Assembly (NCBI GenBank): GCA_934141245.1
Contig: CAKPCB010000002.1
Coordinates: 133,600 to 197,599, forward strand
DNA: 64,000 nucleotides
Origin: an uncultured Bacilli bacterium
GTDB taxonomy: Bacteria > Bacillota_I > Bacilli_A > RF39 > UBA660
Reading direction: 5' to 3'
The notes below the pieces were generated by a model. The model was not told the origin of the DNA. It made no database searches and saw only the letters and a program-made list of their open reading frames with translations. This document shows, piece by piece, positions 18,793-26,225 of the stretch; position 1 is the stretch's first letter; every line of letters starts with the position of its first letter. Both the position numbers and the translations under genes were made by a program.

Positions 18793-19290
18793 CTATTCGC
18801 AAGTTGCACCAATACTTTTGTATGTTCCTAATAATCCATCTAATAAAATATTGTAATTATCATCCATAACATTTTTCATAGTAGGTTGATCCTTTGCTAA
18901 TTGCTCAAGATTAACTTTTGAATAATCAATTAATACGTTTGAAACAAGTTCATTATTCTTTTTTGTAATTTCATACTTATATCCACCATATGCATTATTT
19001 AATTGTGAATATGAATTATTAAGCGATGTTTCAAAACTGTTAAGTACTTCAGCACTATCTGATGTTACTTTTTCTATAGTCTCAACTTTATATGCAATTT
19101 TATTCTTTGAATATACTGTATAAGTTGAATTAATTTCATAGTTTGATGTAACATCTTTTTTGTACAAACTACATTTAGTTATTTTTTCTTTACTACCACC
19201 AGTTAAATCTTTAACTTTATTTGAATTACATCCAGTTACAAGTGTAATCATACATAACAATAATAATACACTAACTATACCTTTCTTCAT
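18793..19290 (-). CDS. Lipoprotein, YehR/DUF1307-like
   Basis: The 165-residue protein has a lipoprotein signal with lipobox LVTGC (cysteine at residue 21). A mature part follows with a conserved-looking cysteine early (KCSLYKKD) and another at the C-terminus (IGATCE), joined by beta-rich sequence. This layout resembles the YehR/DUF1307 lipoproteins of unknown function, and matches two other proteins here (22148-22666 and 33686-34207), suggesting a paralogous set. AAAGGAG precedes the ATG and a strong terminator follows. Confidence 0.75.
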   Translation of the reverse strand: MKKGIVSVLLLLCMITLVTGCNSNKVKDLTGGSKEKITKCSLYKKDVTSNYEINSTYTVYSKNKIAYKVETIEKVTSDSAEVLNSFETSLNNSYSQLNNAYGGYKYEITKKNNELVSNVLIDYSKVNLEQLAKDQPTMKNVMDDNYNILLDGLLGTYKSIGATCE

Positions 19291-19352
19291 AAATACTCCT
19301 TTCTTTTCCTAATTATAACATATTAAAATAAATATTAAAATATTATATTTGT

Positions 19353-19520
19353 TTATTTTTTAATATATGATCCAATTGCCTCACCAACTATCATTCCTAT
19401 ACTTAGGCACATTCCTTCTGATATACGGCTTTCTTTAGTTTTCTTAGAATTTGCTGCTATAATAGCAATATAAATACCAATGATTACAAATGGAATTACT
19501 GCAAATATAAAGTTTTTCAT
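19353..19520 (-). CDS. Small single-span membrane protein
   Basis: Starting at the ATG 19518-19520 (MKNFIFAVIPFVII), this 55-residue protein has one clear membrane helix (residues 3-24), then a short basic segment and a glycine-rich tail. An in-frame upstream ATG at 19556 would add 12 charged residues but lacks a ribosome site; the AAGTGATG just before the inner ATG is better, though weak. Function unknown. It is co-directional with the VanZ-like gene upstream. Confidence 0.5.
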   Translation of the reverse strand: MKNFIFAVIPFVIIGIYIAIIAANSKKTKESRISEGMCLSIGMIVGEAIGSYIKK

Positions 19521-19579
19521 AACATCACTTTCTTCCTGCTTATTTTCTTTAATCATTTATGTAAATATCTAATCTTTCT

Positions 19580-20305
19580 TTATAATAGAAATTTAATTAC
19601 AAGCATATTTATATCAAAGACAATAACTATAACTAAAGTTATATAAAATATGGTTAATTTCATTGTATTATTTAATTTAAAGTCCGTATAGAATAAATTT
19701 CTAATTTTATCAATTATATCAAATCTGGTTATCAAAAAAGTAAATATTATTGTACCAATATAGTTTAAGAAAATATCATCAACATCAAAGGTTCCAGTAT
19801 GAGTAAAAGCTTGTAGAATTTCAATAAAAATAATTATTGGTAAATTTATTACTGATTGTATAAAAACATTATCAAATTTTTTCGTTCTAATCATCAATAA
19901 AAAGGAAAGTGGAATAAGCATCATACAATTTCCTAAAATATTTTTCATTATTAATGAAACAGAGCCATGCTCCAATTGTGATACTATTGTATCAAATAAT
20001 TTATATTGACCACCATATGTCCATGTATAAAACTGCAATTTTGGTCTTGCTATAATGAAGGTAAATGAAAACAATAGTATTCCAAAAAGTACTATATATA
20101 GAGTGTTATTTGATTTATATTCTTTTTCTTTATTTATTAAAACACCACTAGCATATATAAAAACACTATTAATAATCATAAACAATATACATTTAAAATA
20201 TGTCATATTATAAACATATTGATTTCTTTTCCAAAACACTAGATAAAAATATATTGCTATATTAAGTATAACAATTATATTTTTCAGAATAATTTTATTT
20301 TTCAT
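19580..20305 (-). CDS. VanZ-like family membrane protein
   Basis: The 241-residue protein has about seven membrane helices. The VanZ signature is near residues 160-185: FIEILQAFTHTGTFDVDDIF followed by LNYIGTI. VanZ proteins are linked to low-level teicoplanin resistance, but most homologues have no known role. The ATG overlaps the stop codon of a broken upstream reading frame (TAATG), so translation was once coupled to that gene. An AGGAAT ribosome site is present. Confidence 0.8.
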   Translation of the reverse strand: MKNKIILKNIIVILNIAIYFYLVFWKRNQYVYNMTYFKCILFMIINSVFIYASGVLINKEKEYKSNNTLYIVLFGILLFSFTFIIARPKLQFYTWTYGGQYKLFDTIVSQLEHGSVSLIMKNILGNCMMLIPLSFLLMIRTKKFDNVFIQSVINLPIIIFIEILQAFTHTGTFDVDDIFLNYIGTIIFTFLITRFDIIDKIRNLFYTDFKLNNTMKLTIFYITLVIVIVFDINMLVIKFLL

Positions 20306-20502
20306 TATATTCCTGCCTTTAAAAGAGTAATAAACAAATTATCGAAGTTAATATTTAGCATGTTTAATAATTCTAGTGAATGTGCTGCTATATATACATC
20401 TTTTCTATTATTATATTCTTCAAATAATGATTTTTTAATTTTTTCTAATTCGTAAGCTTTTCCAAATCAATTTGGACCTATAAATATTTTAACATAATTC
20501 AC
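20305..20502 (-). pseudogene. Nonsense-broken small P-loop-like gene fragment
   Basis: A GTG at 20500-20502 opens a frame reading NYVKIFIGPN, then an in-frame TGA (20467-20469), then FGKAYELEKIKK and about 40 more residues to a TAA at 20305-20307. The text around the stop resembles a Walker A loop (GPN-x-x-GK), where glycine GGA could have mutated to TGA. Because TGA is a normal stop elsewhere (for example yqfC), I read this as a dead gene remnant, not recoding. Its stop overlaps the vanZ-like start. Confidence 0.5.
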
Positions 20503-20559
20503 TCCTAACTACCAAAAAAGAGCATAGTATTCCTTATTAATGTTAATAATAAGTTTTTA

Positions 20560-20991
20560 CTAGCCATTATTTTTAATTATTGTTTTTTCTTTTTTTAGTG
20601 TTTTGCAAAAATCTAAAATCTTTTGTTTTTGTATTTCCGCTTGAATTTTAGAAGCTGTTACTTCTTTTTTTTCTTCTTCACAAAGATTTATTAATTTTTG
20701 CAACTCATTTCCATTATAAATACCAAATTCTTCCATTTTATCAATATTTTGCTTATTATATACCGCACCATTAAAATATTCTTTAATTTCTTTTGGTAAA
20801 TGAACGTTTCTTGTATAATAGAAATCCTTAGTTGAAGGACAATATCCAAAATTCCATAATTCAATAGTTCCATATTCTATACTTTGTTTATATACAGTAC
20901 AAAGTGAATACCCAATACGCCATTCTATAAATTTATTATCGTCATAAATAAATTCCTTTTTTTTCGTAAACTTCATTTCTTTCAATTCCAT
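20560..20991 (-). CDS. Hypothetical protein, 143 aa
   Basis: I do not recognise this soluble protein. The first 100 residues are mixed alpha/beta with several tryptophans and tyrosines (FIEWRIGYSLCTVYKQ, IELWNFGYCP). The last 40 are a charged helix (EEEKKEVTASKIQAEIQ). A very strong TTAGGAGG lies five bases before the ATG. It sits in a patch of small and broken genes between the VanZ-like gene and tRNA-Met, which looks like a decayed accessory region. Confidence 0.6.
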   Translation of the reverse strand: MELKEMKFTKKKEFIYDDNKFIEWRIGYSLCTVYKQSIEYGTIELWNFGYCPSTKDFYYTRNVHLPKEIKEYFNGAVYNKQNIDKMEEFGIYNGNELQKLINLCEEEKKEVTASKIQAEIQKQKILDFCKTLKKEKTIIKNNG

Positions 20992-21005
20992 AAAACCTCC
21001 TAATT

Positions 21006-21068
21006 TTATCTATTAAACTTCTTTCTTAAATTTTTTTGAATTGTTTTCTTATGTACATATTTTATCAT
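21006..21068 (-). CDS. Possible 20-residue basic peptide upstream of the 143-aa gene
   Basis: An ATG at 21066-21068, preceded by ATGGAGGAACATTT (good ribosome site), opens MIKYVHKKTIQKNLRKKFNR and stops 15 bases before the next gene's start. It could be a leader peptide, a small basic protein, or the debris of a larger gene. Only the ribosome site and tight spacing support it. Confidence 0.3.
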   Translation of the reverse strand: MIKYVHKKTIQKNLRKKFNR

Positions 21069-21206
21069 AAATGTTCCTCCATGTTTAGAGATAATACATC
21101 CTTTATTGATTTTATATAATGTCACTTTTTAACGATTCTTCAATAGGTAATTCTTCTTTAATAATATTTACCATAACAATCGACTTTAGCCAATTATTAA
21201 ATATTT

Positions 21207-21647
21207 TTAATTTTTCTTTTTTACCAATGTTGGTCCCAATTCTAGAATTTCTTGCATTATAGGTGACTTTAATAATTTAGCCATTCTAGTAACCATTTCG
21301 GTATCAGTATTTGATATTATTTCTTGTGCTATTTTCTCATCACAAGAAATAATTGATATAATTTCTCCGGTACCTTGAATAGGTATTAATAATCCAAATA
21401 ATTGTGCTGTATTCAAGGCAGTGCTTAAATTCAAATAACTGTTTTCTGAATCTATATAATCTTTTTTGGGACATATATCTTGAAATAAATCTCTAAATTC
21501 AGGTAATAAATAAAATCTATATAACTTTTTTTCTAATTCCTGATGATTTATAATTGGAGAGTGTTTATTTTTAAAATTCATTGCACAATATAATTTTATA
21601 AAGTCAACTTCAGAAAATCTCGGATATTTAACGGCCTCTTTAATCAT
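21207..21647 (-). CDS. Hypothetical protein, 146 aa, with possible -1 frame extension to 21112
   Basis: This unrecognised soluble protein begins MIKEAVKYPRFSEVDFIKLY and contains a helical C-terminal half. Its zero-frame end is LGPTLVKKKN. Immediately before the stop lies A AAA AAG, spaced in the zero frame exactly as a bacterial -1 slippery heptamer. The -1 frame then stays open for 34 more residues (starting EKLKIFNNWLKS) to a TAA at 21112-21114, giving a 178-residue product. This is either programmed frameshifting or a one-base indel in an A-run. The gene is one step from tRNA-Met in a decayed patch. Confidence 0.6.
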   Translation of the reverse strand: MIKEAVKYPRFSEVDFIKLYCAMNFKNKHSPIINHQELEKKLYRFYLLPEFRDLFQDICPKKDYIDSENSYLNLSTALNTAQLFGLLIPIQGTGEIISIISCDEKIAQEIISNTDTEMVTRMAKLLKSPIMQEILELGPTLVKKKN

Positions 21648-21822
21648 AATAACATCTCACCATATATAATATATCATAAATTATAATCTTAATAAATTAA
21701 ATTTTTGTTTCAAAAATCATTTTTCTTTTCTACACTTTAATTAGTTGTTATGGCTAAATATTTAACCTCCTAGATATTTTGACACAGGCAACAAAATTAT
21801 CAGGTGGGGATTTTTATATAAT

Positions 21823-21878
21823 TAAAAATCAGTCATATTTCAGACTGAAAGTGTATTTAAAGTTCGAATAGTTCGAAC
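21823..21878 (-). terminator. Two-hairpin element downstream of tRNA-Met
   Basis: On the minus strand, GTTCGAA-CTA-TTCGAAC (21862-21878) lies 11 bases after the tRNA CCA. A second hairpin, TCAGTC-TGAAATAT-GACTGA (21829-21848), follows and ends in TTTTT. The second is a good intrinsic terminator. The whole unit is repeated after tRNA-Lys with compensating base changes. Confidence 0.7.
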
Positions 21879-21889
21879 AAATTCATCAA

Positions 21890-21966
21890 TGGTAGCGACG
21901 GAGGGGATCGAACCCCCGACCTTCCGGGTATGAACCGGACGCTCTAGCCAGCTGAGCTACATCGCC
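21890..21966 (-). tRNA. tRNA-Met, elongator (anticodon CAT)
   Basis: The cloverleaf reads acceptor GGCGATG/CGTCGCT, D-arm GCTCAGCTGGCTAGAGC, anticodon stem TCCGG/CCGGA with loop TTCATAC, and T-arm GGGGGTTCGATCCCC; CCA is encoded. The acceptor and loop match Bacillota elongator tRNA-Met rather than the initiator (no three G-C pairs flanking the anticodon loop) or tRNA-Ile2. Confidence 0.93.
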
Positions 21967-22115
21967 ATAAATCAAGTAAATTAATAATAACATAAATATT
22001 TAATATTGACAATACCTAGTAACAATTTTTATTAAAAAACTAAAATATTTTTGTTTCTTTTACTCTTATTATACCCATTTATTCTAAATTAATTTTAAAT
22101 TTTTATGTAAAAAAA

Positions 22116-22140
22116 GAATTAACTATGTTAAAGTTAATTC
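22116..22140 (-). terminator. Intrinsic terminator of the 22148-22666 lipoprotein gene
   Basis: GAATTAAC (22116-22123) and GTTAATTC (22133-22140) form an 8-bp stem, with seven Ts following on the minus strand. Confidence 0.8.
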
Positions 22141-22147
22141 CATTCGA

Positions 22148-22666
22148 TTATTTACAAGTATATGAAGATTCTAAATAATTTTCTTTAATAGAATCAAGTG
22201 TTGCTTTTGAAAGATATTTTTTACTTTCTTCAGAATTTAAGTCGACTTCTGAAATTATAGTAATCACCTTATCCTTTAAAGTTACATTACAACTTTTGTA
22301 AGTGTTTTTATCAATGCTTTTGCATGTGTTTTCAAAGTATGCTTTTTGAGCATTCATATCATAATCTACAAGATAATTATAAGTAATTATATCATAATAT
22401 GCTAATAACTTATCACCATTTTTATTAAAATCATAAATTCTTGAAGATTCGGTTTCAACAGCAGTTTTACCATTATCACTTTCATTTGATGGATACTGCT
22501 TAGTTGAATAATAAACTTGTTGAGTTGTTGAAGCCCCTTTTCTAGTACATTCAAACTTATTAGTATATGAAATATCATCACTACTACTTATTTTAATATT
22601 TCCACATCCAACCATTAAAAATAAACTCCCCATTATTACGGTTAATAACAATACTTTCTTTTTCAT
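22148..22666 (-). CDS. Lipoprotein, YehR/DUF1307-like paralogue
   Basis: The 172-residue protein has a lipoprotein signal peptide with lipobox LMVGC (cysteine at residue 21). Like the protein at 18793-19290 it has an early mature cysteine (KFECTRKG) and a C-terminal one (SSYTCK), with a beta-rich middle and two further cysteines (FENTCKS, YKSCNV). It is predicted to be tethered to the outer face of the membrane; function unknown. It stands alone, divergent from sortase B, with a promoter region shared between them. Confidence 0.75.
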   Translation of the reverse strand: MKKKVLLLTVIMGSLFLMVGCGNIKISSSDDISYTNKFECTRKGASTTQQVYYSTKQYPSNESDNGKTAVETESSRIYDFNKNGDKLLAYYDIITYNYLVDYDMNAQKAYFENTCKSIDKNTYKSCNVTLKDKVITIISEVDLNSEESKKYLSKATLDSIKENYLESSYTCK

Positions 22667-22788
22667 TTCTTTTCCTTTTTAAATGTCCTCCTCTATTATG
22701 ATTATATATTAAATTTTTATTAATGTTTATTAGAATTTTCCTGAGAGTTAATTAACATGGAATTATCTATTATATTTTGTAGCTTTTA

Positions 22789-22797
22789 TGTTATAAT
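22789..22797 (+). promoter_or_regulatory. Extended -10 promoter of the sortase gene
   Basis: TGTTATAAT (22789-22797) is a perfect extended -10 (TGnTATAAT) about 45 bases before the sortase ATG. No convincing -35 lies at the right distance, which extended -10 promoters can tolerate. Confidence 0.55.
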
Positions 22798-22841
22798 TTT
22801 TGTTGTAATATATTTATAACTTTATTTATTATGGAGGATTT

Positions 22842-23666
22842 ATGATAAAGAAGCGCAAAATTAATTATAATAATATAATTATTACTATAGTTTTAATAGC
22901 AAGTTTTACTTTGTTTATATATTCTATTATCAATATTTTTGCTTGGTATAAAGATTCTAAAAAAACTACTTATCAAGTAAAAAAAATAACTTCTACTATA
23001 GAAGTTAAAGATATAAAACCAACTAAAATTGATGAAGAAATTATAAACCCACCAAAAGACGAGAAAAATCCATATTGGGACTATATAAAGACTAATCTAA
23101 TTGATGTTGAGTTTAACAAGCTAAAATCCATAAATTCTGATACAGCTGGATGGATACAAGTTAATGGAACAAATATTAATTATCCATTTGTACAGACAAG
23201 TGATAATAAATATTATTTAAAGCACTCATTTGATAAAAGTTATAATCAAGCAGGATGGGTATTTTTAGATTATAGAAATAATATTAACGATTTAGACAAA
23301 AACACAATTTTATATGCACATGGAAGAATTGACAAAACCATGTTTGGTAGCTTAAAAAATCTATTATCAAGTAACTGGTATAATGACAATAAGAATCATA
23401 TAATTAAGCTATCTACAGAAAAATCAAACAGTTTATGGCAAGTATTTAGTGTTTACCACATACCAACAACAAATGATTATATACAAACAACATTTAAATC
23501 TAATGATGAGTTTTACATTTTTATAAACAAGCTTTATAAAAGAAGTGTTTATAACTTTAATGTAGAATTAAATCAAAATGATAAGATTTTAACTTTATCC
23601 ACCTGCTATAACGATAAAGAAAAAGTCGTAATGCACGCAAAGTTAATCAGGATACAAAACAAATAG
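22842..23666 (+). CDS. srtB: Class B sortase
   Basis: The 274-residue transpeptidase has an N-terminal membrane anchor (about residues 11-32), a proline-bearing linker and a class B sortase domain. DTAGWIQVNGTNINYPFVQ and YYLKHSFDK are typical of the class. The catalytic triad candidates are visible: histidine in LYAHGR, cysteine in LSTCYN, arginine in KLIRIQ. It should cleave a sorting signal on secreted proteins and attach them to peptidoglycan. No substrate with a clear NPxTN/LPxTG tail is in this window. GGAGG precedes the ATG; its stop abuts the stop of the converging SDR gene. Confidence 0.92.
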   Translation: MIKKRKINYNNIIITIVLIASFTLFIYSIINIFAWYKDSKKTTYQVKKITSTIEVKDIKPTKIDEEIINPPKDEKNPYWDYIKTNLIDVEFNKLKSINSDTAGWIQVNGTNINYPFVQTSDNKYYLKHSFDKSYNQAGWVFLDYRNNINDLDKNTILYAHGRIDKTMFGSLKNLLSSNWYNDNKNHIIKLSTEKSNSLWQVFSVYHIPTTNDYIQTTFKSNDEFYIFINKLYKRSVYNFNVELNQNDKILTLSTCYNDKEKVVMHAKLIRIQNK

Positions 23667-24452
23667 TTATTCAAATAGCAGATAAATCTTTTTAAATATA
23701 TTTTGAAATAATGGTGCAGAATAAAACATTCTATTATTTTTATCTTCAACAGCTTTTAAAATCTGACAAACAATAGAATTTAAATTCTTTTTTTCAGTAA
23801 GTTTAAACTTCAAATTAAGTAAAAAACCAACTTGATTTTTCACATCATAAAAATATGAATTTTTATTTATACAGGAATTAATTGTATCTATCATAACTTG
23901 ATTAAAACCCGTCCTATATGCTCCAGGCTCTATAACACTAATTTGAATATTAGAATTTTTATACTTAAGTTCTTTTCTTAGACATTTTGCCATCATGGTA
24001 ATAGCAGATTTTGTAGAACAATAACTTCCTAAAAATTCTAAAGGAAAATATCCTGCCATAGAAGAAGTAAATATAACCTTCCCTTTTCTATTTTCTTTTA
24101 TTAATTTGTTTAAAAAGATTTTAGCTAGTGTAAATGATGAAAAAAAGTTTATATCAAAGTTTTCTCTTACTTTATCAATTTCTAGATCTAGTATAGAACC
24201 TCCAATTCCAATAGCTGCATGATTAATTAAAACATCAATATCTAATTTTTTTATTTTATTTATATCATCTGCTCCTATATCCATTTTAAATACATTTATA
24301 CCATGAATATTCATACTCATTAATTTATTTTCCAATGTAATTCTTTGTTTTTCAGTGTGTGTAGTCATATAAACAGTATGACCTCTTTCATTTAATGAAA
24401 TTCCAGTTAAAAATGCTATTCCACTACAAGCTCCAGTTATTAATACCTTCAT
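23667..24452 (-). CDS. Short-chain dehydrogenase/reductase (SDR)
   Basis: The 261-residue Rossmann oxidoreductase has the classical SDR nucleotide motif TGACSGIAFLTG at residues 6-17, LINHAAIG near residue 85, and the catalytic serine and Y-x3-K in FTSSMAGYFPLEFLGSYCST, then K. It likely uses NAD(P)H; the substrate is unknown. The gene converges on srtB with no intergenic space. A strong hairpin terminator (24503-24532) separates it from the sigE operon upstream. Confidence 0.88.
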   Translation of the reverse strand: MKVLITGACSGIAFLTGISLNERGHTVYMTTHTEKQRITLENKLMSMNIHGINVFKMDIGADDINKIKKLDIDVLINHAAIGIGGSILDLEIDKVRENFDINFFSSFTLAKIFLNKLIKENRKGKVIFTSSMAGYFPLEFLGSYCSTKSAITMMAKCLRKELKYKNSNIQISVIEPGAYRTGFNQVMIDTINSCINKNSYFYDVKNQVGFLLNLKFKLTEKKNLNSIVCQILKAVEDKNNRMFYSAPLFQNIFKKIYLLFE

Positions 24453-24502
24453 AATTTAATCACCAGTAATATTATTTGTAATTTTAATTAATTTAATCAA
24501 AA

Positions 24503-24532
24503 AAGAGAAATTAGTTTGTTTTAATTTCTCTT
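24503..24532 (-). terminator. Intrinsic terminator downstream of sigE
   Basis: AAGAGAAATTA (24503-24513) and TAATTTCTCTT (24522-24532) form an 11-bp stem; TTTTT follows on the minus strand. It most likely ends the spoIIGA-sigE transcript, about 160 bases past the sigE stop. Confidence 0.7.
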
Positions 24533-24694
24533 ATTAATATATTTAAGTGAGTATTTTATATTATTTTTAGTTTATAAGAAAGGTATATTTTTTATTTATT
24601 GTATAGTTATCTACTTATCATCCTCCTTTACGTATTTAAGTCTATCAAATTAATGTATAAAACAAATTAAATTTATGTGTTAATTTTGTGAAAA

Positions 24695-25384
24695 TTAGCT
24701 GTTTACTATATTCTTTATCCTCTTAATCACCTTCTTCTCTATTCTAGATATATATGACTGACTTATACCTAAAATTTCAGCAACATCTTTTTGAGTCATT
24801 TCCTCTCCAGTTACAAGACCATATCTCATAACCATTATTTCCCTATCTCTAGTATTTAGTTTATTTATTTCATTAATTATAATATTTTTATTTAAATCTT
24901 CTTCTAAACCTTTTGTAACTAAATCAGGATCTGTTCCTAATATATCCTCTAAATGTAATTCATTGCCATCCATATCAAAGCTTAATGATTCCTCAAAACT
25001 AACTTCTGTTTTGATTTTTTTATTTTTTCTCAAATACATAAGTATTTCATTATCAATACATCTAGATGCATATGTTGCCAATTTAATGTTTTTATCCATA
25101 CTATAGGTTTTAATACCTTTAATAAGCCCTATAGTACCAATGCTTACCAAATCTTCTAAATCAACTTTAGTGTTTTCATATTTTTTTGCCAAAAATACAA
25201 CCAATCTTAAATTATGCTCAATAAGTTTATCTCTTGCAGTTAAATCTCCATCATTTGATCTGATTAAATAATACTCTTCCATATCCTTAGACAATGGTTC
25301 TGGTAACTTATCAGTTGCACCTACAAAAAATAAAACATTACTAAAATCATATAACTTTTCAAAAATTAATATCAAACTAATCAT
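24695..25384 (-). CDS. sigE: RNA polymerase sporulation sigma factor SigE
   Basis: The 229-residue sigma-70-type factor aligns well with SigE of Bacillus: a hydrophobic N-terminal pro-sequence, GATDKLPEPLSKDMEEYY, region 2 (EDLVSIGTIGLIKGIKTY, then ATYASRCIDNEILMYLR), and region 4 (TQKDVAEILGISQSYIS). It directs the first mother-cell programme of sporulation after its pro-peptide is removed. It follows spoIIGA by one base, the universal spore-former arrangement, and is evidence that this organism encodes an endospore pathway. Confidence 0.95.
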   Translation of the reverse strand: MISLILIFEKLYDFSNVLFFVGATDKLPEPLSKDMEEYYLIRSNDGDLTARDKLIEHNLRLVVFLAKKYENTKVDLEDLVSIGTIGLIKGIKTYSMDKNIKLATYASRCIDNEILMYLRKNKKIKTEVSFEESLSFDMDGNELHLEDILGTDPDLVTKGLEEDLNKNIIINEINKLNTRDREIMVMRYGLVTGEEMTQKDVAEILGISQSYISRIEKKVIKRIKNIVNS

Positions 25385-25385
25385 T

Positions 25386-26174
25386 TTAAATTTCTCCTTC
25401 CAAAGTTTGACTATTAAGAAGCATATTAATACCTTCTATTTTAAACATCTGATTAGATAATCCAATTAAAGGTTTAATAATTACATGTTTATTATCTATT
25501 ACTATTTTGTCAACTACTAAACACTTTAATATTCCATTTCCTGATACGGTTTCATATGGTACTAAAATACAATCTTCATAACTGAATTTAATTTTATCAG
25601 TATTAACTAAAATAATTGGTCGTTTTTTGTAAGGATCTTTAAGTTTATTACCAGTATCTAAAAATGCAGTAAATAAGTATTTTTTATTATTTAAAAACAG
25701 TTCAACCTTATAATAATTATTATATTTTGTTTTTAGTAATTTTAACTGTTTAAGGTAGAAATATATTATTACAGGTGATGCAATTAATAAAAAAATTATA
25801 TTTAGTTCAAATTTATTACTTGAAAATAATAATCCATTATTTTTATATGAAAACTGATTATTTAATAAATATAGACCTCCTCCTAAAATTATACTGGATA
25901 TATATAAATATGTTATATTGGATATAAAATACTTAAAATTTTTAAATGAAAATGTAGATAAAATCATTAAAATGCTGATAAATATTTTATAAATAAACAA
26001 TGTAAAATTATCAAGCTTTATGAAAAGTAAAAATATTGATATACTGCCAACAAAACTACCAAATAATATTCTTTTAATACTTGCATTTCTTTTCAATATA
26101 TATGAAACTGAAAGAAGCAGTAAAAAATCAAAAATAAAATTAATTATAAAAACCAAATCAAAATATATTTTCAA
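25386..26174 (-). CDS. spoIIGA: Sigma-E processing peptidase SpoIIGA
   Basis: The 262-residue aspartic protease has five or six N-terminal membrane helices and a C-terminal protease domain with the active-site motif FLDTGNKLKDP near residue 170. I set the start at the TTG at 26172-26174, behind GGTGAT, because the resulting MKIYFDLVFIINFIFD lines up with the known SpoIIGA start; four more upstream codons are in frame but include the ribosome site. It activates pro-SigE at the septum in response to SpoIIR. It is directly upstream of sigE. Confidence 0.92.
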   Translation of the reverse strand: MKIYFDLVFIINFIFDFLLLLSVSYILKRNASIKRILFGSFVGSISIFLLFIKLDNFTLFIYKIFISILMILSTFSFKNFKYFISNITYLYISSIILGGGLYLLNNQFSYKNNGLLFSSNKFELNIIFLLIASPVIIYFYLKQLKLLKTKYNNYYKVELFLNNKKYLFTAFLDTGNKLKDPYKKRPIILVNTDKIKFSYEDCILVPYETVSGNGILKCLVVDKIVIDNKHVIIKPLIGLSNQMFKIEGINMLLNSQTLEGEI

Positions 26175-26204
26175 AACAATCACCAATAAAATTATAAAAA
26201 AAAA

Positions 26205-26224
26205 AAACCAAGAATACTGTCGGT
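26205..26224 (-). terminator. Intrinsic terminator after spoIID
   Basis: On the minus strand AACCGA and TTGGTT pair (six pairs including one G-U) around an 8-base loop and are followed by twelve Ts. It begins at the spoIID stop, so spoIID and spoIIGA-sigE are probably separate transcripts. Confidence 0.65.
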
Positions 26225-26225
26225 T

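Noticed and set aside
20467..20469. TGA read as tryptophan (alternative code)
   Set aside because: Genes here such as yqfC end in TGA, and tryptophan is encoded by TGG throughout, so the standard bacterial code applies.
24590..24660. Tiny frame after AAAGGAGG downstream of sigE
   Set aside because: The ribosome-like site is followed by an ATG with only four codons before a stop, so it codes for nothing useful.
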